From Thecamonas trahens ATCC 50062 (lineage: Eukaryota > Apusozoa > Apusomonadida > Apusomonadidae), in the NCBI RefSeq assembly GCF_000142905.1, contig NW_013657639.1, positions 208,976-272,975 on the forward strand: 64,000 nucleotides of DNA. Reading direction: 5' to 3'. Below the pieces are notes generated by a model. The model saw nothing but the letters and a program-made list of their open reading frames with translations, had not been told where the DNA came from and did not search any database. Made by a program: the position numbers and the translations under genes. This document shows, in pieces, positions 27,479-35,102 of the stretch. How positions within the stretch are numbered: the stretch's first letter is position 1; each line of letters opens with the position of its first letter.

Positions 27479-29746
27479 TCATGTTCCCATTGGAGCGGAA
27501 GCATGGCCCTGAGCAACGACTCCGGCTTGCCCAGCGGTGAGCCCTGCATCAAAGCCGCCGTTGAAGACCGCAGCTTGCGGGCCGTTGATGAAGCGGACGG
27601 GTTGGATCGGCTGCTCGTACGAGATCCCGTGGGTTCGCAGGATTTCCTGGACCTTGAGAAGGAGGCGGGTGCGGGCGAGGACAAACTTCTTGGGCGCGTT
27701 CCATGTGACGGCGATGAGCTTGACGCGGACGTTAAATTGGAGGCGGTTCGAGTTGGTGATCTCGTCAACAAAGACCATGATCTCTTTGTCCCACGGCATG
27801 GTGCCCGAGTCGACTTTGAGAAACTCCTTGACATCGGCTTCGACCGAGGTAAACTGCTCGAGCGAGATATCAGCCTGGACCTGGAGCGAGAGGAGGAGCG
27901 CAAACTCACGCGATCGCTTGAACGAGGTGATGACCGCGCCGTAGAGCAGCGAGTTGGGAAAGACAAAGAGCCGTCCGTCCGTGGCGTAGCACTCGGTAAG
28001 GAGGAGCGAGGTCGACGAGACAATGAGCGTTGGATAGGTAAACGAACCGACGGTGACGGTGATGCGGTCGCCGTGCGAGATCGGGTGGAGGACAACGGTA
28101 AAGACAAAGGCGTTGAACGCCTGTTGGACCGTGTTGCCAAACACAAACGAGAGGCCGAGGAAGGAGCCGAGAAGCGGGAGCACAAACTTGAGCAAGTCGA
28201 TCTCGTACGAGATGAGGACCCCGACCGAGGCCGAGAGCCAGAAGACCGCGCCAGTCACGTACGCAATGATGGCAGAGATCTTGGCTCGCTCGTGGAGAAC
28301 CTTGTAAAGCGTCTCGCGCGAGTTGAACACATCGGTGATGGCCGAGACTGCCGTCTCGTAGTCGACCTCCATAGTGGCGATGTTGGCACGCTTGCTTGGT
28401 GCAAACAGGGCCATGGCGGCGTCGGCCTCGGGTCCAGGCTCGAGGTAAGCCTCGACGTCGGCGATGCCAAACTTACCGACATCGCCCGGGTCGAGGTTGA
28501 GCACAATGTCCGAGGCCCGCGCCGCTGCTGCCGCTTGCTTTTCCTCCTCCGAGTGGGTAAAGACCTCAGGCTTGAGGACGGGGCCGAGGAGGGCGCGCAT
28601 GGTGTAGGTGAAATCAAAGGTGACCGGCGGCTCGGGCGGGGTGACCCACTTGGAGGCGAGCTCCGGTCGGCACATCCGCAACTTTGCGACGGATGCCTCC
28701 TTGGCGAGGTGTGCCTCGAGGTCGGCGCCGTGCAGCTCGTGGTTGATGTGCTCGAGATACACCCGCTCGAGGCCGCGCTTGACGAGATGGGCGGAAAAGA
28801 CAAATAGAATAGTCGAGAGCGCCTTGTTGAGCCGGGTGTCGAGTCGCCCGCCATCAGAGTCGCCCACCACGGTCTCGAGCAGCGCGAGCGAGACGATGGC
28901 CCAGATGACCGTTGTCAGCGTCCGCTTGGAGCCATCGAGCACCACAAACGGAAACGAAAAGTACCACCGCGGCTCGGCCCGATGGAAGATGGCGCCAATG
29001 ACAACCCGAAGGGCGACCCATCCGAGTAGCTCGACTGAGAGGTACCAGAGCTGATGCTGGCGCTTGACGCCGTACGCCATCTCGTTTGCAGGCGTGAGCG
29101 CGTAGACCAGGCCACCGAGCGCGAGCGAGACCGAGAGAAACAGAATGAGCATGGCCACTGGCAGCTCGATGACCGAGCGGATCCACTGGACCCGGCCAAC
29201 CTTTGGCGGCTCGAGCTCCTTCCAGCTGAGATGAACAGGGATGCCGAGCATAGGCGGGCGGACAAACTTGTGCGGCGGAGGCTTGCGGGTCCTCGCCGGC
29301 ACTGACGAAATCTCGGGCATAGGTGGTGGAGCCGGAGGCGGAAGGCTTCCGATCAGCGCGCCCGACTTGAGGAGCGGAGCGGTGAGCGGGCCGGCGCCGG
29401 TCTCCACCTGGGCATTAGCCAGGCTCTGCAACTTGACCGATGATGTCAAGGTCGAGTTGAGGCCCGGACTCGCCCACGCGCCAGATCCACCGACACTAGG
29501 AGCAGTCGATGGCAGCGATTCGCCACCACCGCGACGATGACGACGACGAACCGCTGCAGACGTGGTCACTCTCAGAGGCAACGAACTCGAGTCGCCCGAG
29601 TCGCCCGAGTCGCCCGAGTCGCCCGAGTCGCCCGAGTCGCCCGAGTCGCCCGAGTCGTGCGAGATGACTTTGGTCTCGGCCTCTGGCTCGTTGCCATCCT
29701 CATTGTCGCCGCCGTATGAATACGAGTAGTCTGAGATGGCAGACAT
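27479..29746 (-). CDS. MscS-family mechanosensitive channel, paralog 3
   Basis: The third MscS-like channel, 755 aa from the ATG at 29744-29746 (MSAISDYSYSYGG). Codons further upstream lack an ATG. The N terminus contains a (GDS)n run of seven GACTCGGGC-type 9-bp units (minus strand, near 29590-29655), a Pro-rich stretch and the shared RPPMLGIPV block. The EF-hand-like loop is LDPGDVGKFGIADVE, with the usual ligand positions 3 and 5 lost, so it probably does not bind Ca2+. The pore helix and beta domain read LGLSFVFGNTVQQAFNA and VLHPISHGDRITVTVG, the closest of the three to plant MSL proteins. Its TGA stop overlaps a possible downstream ATG (ACATGA). Confidence 0.88.
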   Translation of the reverse strand: MSAISDYSYSYGGDNEDGNEPEAETKVISHDSGDSGDSGDSGDSGDSGDSGDSSSLPLRVTTSAAVRRRHRRGGGESLPSTAPSVGGSGAWASPGLNSTLTSSVKLQSLANAQVETGAGPLTAPLLKSGALIGSLPPPAPPPMPEISSVPARTRKPPPHKFVRPPMLGIPVHLSWKELEPPKVGRVQWIRSVIELPVAMLILFLSVSLALGGLVYALTPANEMAYGVKRQHQLWYLSVELLGWVALRVVIGAIFHRAEPRWYFSFPFVVLDGSKRTLTTVIWAIVSLALLETVVGDSDGGRLDTRLNKALSTILFVFSAHLVKRGLERVYLEHINHELHGADLEAHLAKEASVAKLRMCRPELASKWVTPPEPPVTFDFTYTMRALLGPVLKPEVFTHSEEEKQAAAAARASDIVLNLDPGDVGKFGIADVEAYLEPGPEADAAMALFAPSKRANIATMEVDYETAVSAITDVFNSRETLYKVLHERAKISAIIAYVTGAVFWLSASVGVLISYEIDLLKFVLPLLGSFLGLSFVFGNTVQQAFNAFVFTVVLHPISHGDRITVTVGSFTYPTLIVSSTSLLLTECYATDGRLFVFPNSLLYGAVITSFKRSREFALLLSLQVQADISLEQFTSVEADVKEFLKVDSGTMPWDKEIMVFVDEITNSNRLQFNVRVKLIAVTWNAPKKFVLARTRLLLKVQEILRTHGISYEQPIQPVRFINGPQAAVFNGGFDAGLTAGQAGVVAQGHASAPMGT

Positions 29747-30538
29747 GGCCAAAGAGGTAGTAAATGAGGAAGGTTGTGGGTCAAGTTTGCGAGCACAAAG
29801 TCCTGGTTGGCTCAAGCTGACAGACTGGCCATTGAACGAGAGAGAGGGGCGAAGGGAGCGACAAACTGTCCATCCAGTTGTGTTGTGGAGAATGATATGA
29901 TCATCATACCGGATAAGCTAGCTAAGCGCCAGATGCACCCATTGCTACATCGATGATCGATGACCATTGTAATGGGATTGTTGAACTAACACTGGTGTCT
30001 TTGTATTGGTGTGGCGCACTCCCTGTGCAGAGGGCAATGTCGATCAGTAGTTGCTGTCCCCTGCCCTGGTTGGTTCATGGTCTCACAGCCACGTTGCCGT
30101 CACACCTGCGTCACCGATCATCACCACTACCGATATTACCCTCAACATTGCGGATCATCATCGCAGATCATCGTATCACCTCACCGATCTCCCCCCCCCC
30201 CTGACCCCCTCTCCCCTACACACACACACACGCACACGCATCAACACCTCAAACCCATTCACATCCCCGTCACCAATCACCGATCACCGATCACCCTCAT
30301 CACGCCATCAGCATCGACTAGCACCCACATCACTTCCCCTCCACACATTCCTACCATGATCCCCACCCCCCCCATCATCACCACCACGGTCGTCAACACG
30401 GTTGTCTTGGCAAGAGCAGAGGCAAAGTGACCAAAGTCGCAGGTGCCGAACACACACCACCACCACATCCACACCCACCACTCTCTGTGTACTTGTCCTT
30501 CCCTACATAGTGTACACACACTTGTTCAGGGTGCAGTC
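29747..30538. other. Divergent intergenic region, repeats only
   Basis: A 792-bp interval between the divergent MscS paralog 3 and the two-TM gene at 30539. Its plus strand is C/A-rich, with a C run (30189-30199), CACACA tracts near 30217-30236 and 30466-30480, and CACCGATCA repeats near 30276-30296. I see no gene or RNA. Confidence 0.5.
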
Positions 30539-31402
30539 ATGCGGAGAGGAAGAGTTGGGATGGACGGAGAGCCGCTGCTGAGGTCGGAGGGAGGGGTAGG
30601 GGCAGGGGCAGGGCCAGGTGGCCGAGGCAGAGCGGGAGCTGGTGGTGATGACCGTGGTGGTGATGGTGATGCGGTAGTGATCAAGTACACCTTTACTGGC
30701 AAGCTGACACTCTTCCCGCTCTTTGTCATTCTGATGTTTGCGGCGACAGGACTGCTGCTGACGAGAGGAACCCGACCGTACAACGCAGGCTACTTTACCT
30801 CGTCTGAGGTCTACTACGGCCTCGCTGGCCTCGCCATGTTCATCACCTCGCTCTGGTGTGTCCTCGCTATTGCGCTCTGGGTTGTCTTCCGAGTCACAGT
30901 TGCTATCACCCACGAGTCGATGACAGTGACCAAGTCGGGCGTGTTCCGATCAGCGAGCCTCTCCTTTGATCGCAACGACCTCTCGCTGCACTACTTCCGT
31001 ACCCACTACCTTGAGTCATCGGCCTGGCTAAAACTGGTTGTCCGTGAGGGCGAGCGGTACTACGTCCTGCTCTCGTGGAAGGGCGCTGGCGATCAAAAGG
31101 CGCGCTTTATGGAGTTCTTCAACTCGCTGCAGCGGGTGCTTGCCACTGACGGCGGCCCGCTGCCTGCCCACGACGGCCGCGACGTCGAGCTCATCTCCCG
31201 TGACGAGATGACCTTCATCACTCCCTTTGCCGCCCGCCTCCGTGCCCTCCAGGCCTCGCACGCTGCGCTCCGAGGCGGATCGTCCATGCTCACCTCGGCC
31301 GCCAACACCACATGCCTCGAGGATCTGTCGTTCTTCAACGGCGATCGCTTCACCCGCCACTTTGTCGTCAACAAGGCCACCGGCGAGCCGCTCCTTGGCT
31401 GA
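30539..31402 (+). CDS. Two-TM membrane protein with PH-like cytosolic domain
   Basis: A 287-aa frame from the ATG at 30539. A Gly/Arg/Asp-rich N terminus of about 45 residues leads to two closely spaced hydrophobic helices (LFPLFVILMFAATGLLL and AGLAMFITSLWCVLAIALWVV). A strand-rich domain follows (MTVTKSGVFRSASLSF, LKLVVREGERYYVLLSW) and ends in a helix (FMEFFNSLQRVL). That order resembles two-TM proteins with a bacterial-PH-like domain. A C-terminal extension without recognisable features follows. The function is unknown. Confidence 0.65.
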   Translation: MRRGRVGMDGEPLLRSEGGVGAGAGPGGRGRAGAGGDDRGGDGDAVVIKYTFTGKLTLFPLFVILMFAATGLLLTRGTRPYNAGYFTSSEVYYGLAGLAMFITSLWCVLAIALWVVFRVTVAITHESMTVTKSGVFRSASLSFDRNDLSLHYFRTHYLESSAWLKLVVREGERYYVLLSWKGAGDQKARFMEFFNSLQRVLATDGGPLPAHDGRDVELISRDEMTFITPFAARLRALQASHAALRGGSSMLTSAANTTCLEDLSFFNGDRFTRHFVVNKATGEPLLG

Positions 31403-31576
31403 GTCGCGTCATCCACCACCAGCCCCGTTGCTCTGATCGATCCCGCGCTCCACCCTCACGCGTGCATAGCGGAATAAAAAGCCTGCAGAAGCCGCAACAA
31501 CAGCAACAACCGCAACCTGCTTGGCGAGGCAGGCAGCCGGTCTCACAGCGCCAACTGGGTCAGTCTCGGCCAGTCG

Positions 31577-32105
31577 ATGGCCTACCGCCAGCATTTCTAT
31601 CGAGTATCGATCAATGGCAGCAAAGAAAGGCGGTCGGCCGAAGTGGCGGCAGCGGCAGCGTCCGCGGCAGCAGCGGCAACAGCGGCACTGGTACTCGACT
31701 ACGCGGGCAGGCAGCAGATGAGCAAGAAGAGCAAGAAGATGCAGGCCGAGGCCAGCAGTGTAAAGAAGAAGCAGAAGAGCAAGAGCAAGGGGAGTAAGGA
31801 AGGGAAGAGCAAGAAGACAAAGTCGACCAGCTCGCGTACCCGCAAGGTCGTCCCTCGCAAGCAGCGGGTCGCTGCTGGTCGCAAGCGTGGCAACAAGGGC
31901 AATGTTGCCCATGTCTCAAACTTTCTGTGGAAGGATGGGAAGGAGTATGAGCGGGTGAAGCGTAAGAAGAAGGGTACGTCATATAGGGTGGTGTGTGTGG
32001 CGGGGGGGGGGGGGGGGGGGATACGCCCAGCTGCTGCAGTTTGAGCTGCAACAAGCTGAATCGCTAGGTCTGCAGCTGCCAGCTCCTGTCATGCGACGTC
32101 GGTGA
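31577..32105 (+). CDS. Small Lys-rich basic protein, two exons
   Basis: Exon 31577-31973 and a proposed exon 32068-32105 give 144 aa. The donor GGTACGTC matches other introns here. The acceptor CGCTAG at 32067 restores a frame ending LQLPAPVMRRR. Other acceptors upstream either hit a stop or need a different donor, so exon 2 is provisional. The intron carries a run of about 19 G near 32002-32020. After an Ala-rich start, the protein is dominated by Lys/Ser/Arg (KKKQKSKSKGSKEGKSKK) and ends NFLWKDGKEYERVKRKKKG. Its character suggests a nucleolar or nucleic-acid-associated protein, but I recognise no family. Confidence 0.5.
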
Positions 32106-32139
32106 TGTGAAGGTGGTGGGTGGGTCAGATCTTTGGCTT

Positions 32140-32335
32140 TGGGCGTGGTCGGCTGCTGATCTGCTCGTGCTCAGCGTAGTTGGCTGCTGATCTGCACCTG
32201 GTCGGCTAAGCCGGCTACTGATCTGCTCGTGCTCAGCGTCGGCTAAGCCAGCTACTGATCTGCGCCTGGCCGGCGTAGTCGAACGCTTATCTGCGCCTGG
32301 TTGGCTAAGCCGGCTGCGGATCTACACCGGGTCGA
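32140..32335. repeat. Degenerate 27-35 bp intergenic tandem repeat
   Basis: About six imperfect units, each carrying a form of GGCTGCTGATCTGC or GGCTACTGATCTGC and often followed by TCGTGCTCAGCGT. They lie in the 32106-32755 interval between two plus-strand genes. The rest of that interval has a Glu-codon-like CTCCTC run (32530-32620), and I do not see a gene in it. Confidence 0.7.
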
Positions 32336-32755
32336 CTCTGAGCCTGTATCCGCACACACACACCCTGTGTCCATGCTCTCGCACACAGACTCACACCATT
32401 AACTCTCCTCCTTCTCCTACTAGTCTCGCACGGCTCGCTCCGATCGTCGGAAACATCGAACCCTGATCGGTCATCATCGCCCTCACCACCGCTCTTCCTC
32501 AACGAAAAGTCGTCCGACTCGTCGATGGTTGGCACCGTCCGCTCCTCATCCTCCTCCTCCTCGGGCTCCTCCTCCTCCTCGGGCTCCTCCTCCTCCTCCT
32601 CCTCGTCATCCTCCTCCGACTCGTCGTAAACGCCCAAGACTTACCCACATCGCCAATTCATATCTGCTCCTTTCCCTCCCCTCCGTCGCCCACGCCCACG
32701 CTCATGCCCACGCCCACTCGCCAGCTCGCCAACTCGCCACACTGCACTCTCGGCC

Positions 32756-33562
32756 ATGAGCGGTGGACGCAGCGGTCGCAGCAAGCAACAAACGTATGCT
32801 TACCTTCTCCTCCCTCCTTCTCTCTCTCTCACTCCCTCTCCCTCTCTGTCTCCCTCCTCCACTCACACATCCCCCTCCTCCCCATCCCCGTCCCCCCATC
32901 CCCGTTCCCCCGTCCCCACCTTGCGTCCGATTTGGGTCGTGGTTTCCTCCTCTTCCTCCTCTTCCTCCTCTTCCTCCTCTTCCTCCTCTTCCTCCTCTTC
33001 TCGATCGTCTCTCACACCTTCCCCGCCACAATCAGCTGTATCATGGTGTTTGGCATTGTGTACAATGCCTCTATCGATGGCCTGCTGTGTCAGAGTACGT
33101 CATGATGTCCCTCCCCCCTCCCGATCCCCTCTCTTTGCACCCTCCCACACACACCCGTCCTGCGCACACACTCACGCCGACTGCAGCTGAAGCGCCCAAG
33201 CTCAAGCGGACTCGATCGGGACGGCACTTTGGGGTGAAGAAGGATGTGCATGACTACTGGATCTCAAAGTGGCTGGCGGCCAATGGGCTCGAGGCTGGCA
33301 ATATGGATGCCGAGGAGATCGACGATGCGCTGGCCGAGCTCGGAGTCCAGGTCGGCCAGTGGGGCCAAACGGCGAGGGCTCGTACCTCGCCCTGCACACC
33401 GTCTCGTACACCTTCTCCTCGCCCAAGTACTTTGACTGGAGGGCGTGCCAGACGTTTGAAAAGACGGCGCTGGGCAAGATCGACAAGCTCCGCGAGTTCT
33501 GTGCTCTGTTCGGCATCACCTACACCGAGCCGAGCTGGCTCCAGGTGGGATACGAGTGGTGA
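32756..33562 (+). CDS. Three-exon hypothetical protein (one apparent frame break)
   Basis: Exons 32756-32793, 33036-33094 and 33187-33562. Donors are GTATGC and GTACGT; acceptors are ATCAG and TGCAG. The exons join in phase as MSGGRSGRSKQQT, CIMVFGIVYNASIDGLLCQ, then TEAPKLKRTRSG. In exon 3 the frame breaks at CC 33365-33366. Adding one C joins GVQVGQWG to PNGEGSYLALHTVSYTF and gives 157 aa. The end is EPSWLQVGYEW. The middle 59-nt exon is short and hydrophobic. I recognise no domain; the aromatic C-terminal part looks globular. The stop is 27 bp from the next, convergent, gene. Confidence 0.65.
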
Positions 33563-33589
33563 GCGCTCGCGGTTTACAGGCGGCTCAGA

Positions 33590-34261
33590 CTACACGACGA
33601 CGTCGTCATATGCCGGCGGCGGCGGCAGATTGGCGGCTGTTCCGCCAAACCCGGTGTAGCTCGGCAGTGGCTCGTTGTGCGGCTTGGGTTTGGGTTTGGG
33701 CACGGCTCCGCCGTACGCGCTTGTGTACGGGCGCGGCTCCTCGGACGACGATGACAGCGACTCCATCCACAAGCCCGGGTTCGGCTGATTCGAGCGCGAG
33801 TTACCGTACGTCGACGTCCGTGTTGTTGCCGGCGCCGCTGCTGGCGCGCACGACGGGCAGACGCAGCCGTCGTACTGGTCCCAGCACGGGCAGCAAGCGT
33901 CGCAGCCTTCCGAGATTTCTTCACAGTCACAGAACGTGCCGATGCCGCCAATGCAGAATACGCAGAACGAAATCAGTAACCACAAGCCGAGCAAGATGGA
34001 GATGATCAGCGCTGCCCACGGGAACTTCTTCTCCAGAATGACCGTCGACGGATCGTCTTCGTCGTACCAACATGGGTATCTGGAGCCAACATCAAACTTG
34101 TTGAGGAACGAGGTCTTCGAACCACGTGTGTACGAGCCAGTTACAGAGTCAAACGCTGTCGTTCGGATGCAACACTGCCCAGATTCAAGGGTCAGGTCGA
34201 CCGTCACCTCGGCCCGGTAACAGATCGACCGGTTGCACACCCGCGATGACTGTCGCTTGGA
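33590..34261 (-). CDS. Cys-rich two-TM protein, C-terminal exon(s)
   Basis: This open exon of 223 codons starts after an acceptor GCGTAG at 34262-34264. Order: a Cys-containing extracellular-type loop (SICYRAEVTVDLTLESGQCC, YPCWYDEDDPST), a membrane helix (FPWAALIISILLGLWLLISF), a Cys cluster (CDCEEISEGCDACCPCW, CVCPSCAP), and a Pro-rich tail with a PPAY motif (PPPPAYDD) that could bind WW domains. A likely upstream exon lies within about 34425-34649 and encodes another helix (LAFFCTAFSGFAVLIAITDA). I could not fix the donor or the start codon. Two helices around a disulphide loop resemble small channel-subunit-like proteins; this is inference. Confidence 0.6.
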   Translation of the reverse strand, partial: SKRQSSRVCNRSICYRAEVTVDLTLESGQCCIRTTAFDSVTGSYTRGSKTSFLNKFDVGSRYPCWYDEDDPSTVILEKKFPWAALIISILLGLWLLISFCVFCIGGIGTFCDCEEISEGCDACCPCWDQYDGCVCPSCAPAAAPATTRTSTYGNSRSNQPNPGLWMESLSSSSEEPRPYTSAYGGAVPKPKPKPHNEPLPSYTGFGGTAANLPPPPAYDDVVV

Positions 34262-35102
34262 CTACGCCCCAGCAACGCCCGCACATAGGTGAGCCTAAAC
34301 ACACGCTCTCTCCCTCTCCACTTCCTCCCCCTCTACCCCCCCCCCCCACCCCCACCCCTTCCCGTCCCGGAGCCTCTCGCTCTTCCGCACACACTCTTCC
34401 TGACTCCGTACCGACAACAAGACCTCAGACTCGCATCCTCCACGGCCCCTGCCTCTGCCTTTCCCGCGAGCCATGGTAGTCGACAAGTGGTCGTCGCCTG
34501 AACAAGCAAGCAACTTTGGCGTCGGTGATCGCGATCAGCACCGCAAAGCCGGAAAAGGCCGTGCAAAAGAAGGCCAAGCCAAAGTCAAGGCGAGACCATG
34601 CCGAGGCCAAGCCATCCTCCCAACCATACGCTCGATGCGCGATCTCGCCCTATATTTACCACCACTACCGATCCTGCCCTAATCTTAGGACACTGGCTAT
34701 CCCCCCCCCCCCCCCTCCCCCCCCTCCCCCCCTCCCCCCCCCCCATACAGCGGACATGCAGGCCTCCAGGGCAAGTCCCCAAGGGCAAGTCCCCAACAAC
34801 AACCGCCGCAACCACCACCCATACCATCATCATCATCGTCACCATCACAGACACAGCCTCTAACAGAGAACCATGCCCATTACCATCAACAGCTTGCAAC
34901 TCCCCCCCCCCCATACCCGTCCCCCTTTCAGCCATCTGGAAATGACCTTCCTGCCACGTCGCGATGTCCCGCCGCGCTTACTCCCTCTCCCACACTCCCC
35001 GTCCGCCACACTCCCCCTACCAAGGATACGTCCTCCCCAGTCACCCTCTCCGCACACACTCCCACCCACTACACCCAACTCCTCCGGTGGAGAGTAACAA
35101 AC
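34262..35102. other. Poorly resolved region: likely 5' exon of minus gene plus C-rich spacer
   Basis: The interval contains the probable first membrane-helix exon of the minus-strand Cys-rich gene (about 34425-34649, acceptor TATAG at 34650-34651) and intron-like G-rich sequence on the minus strand (34330-34360). It also holds long C runs (34700-34744, 34902-34910). No start codon can be assigned with confidence. Confidence 0.4.

Noticed and set aside
32305-32637. Minus-strand Glu-rich frame (about 110 codons)
   Set aside because: It has no ATG and an in-frame stop just upstream, and the composition comes from a CTCCTC repeat. It might be an exon, but no partner exon was found.
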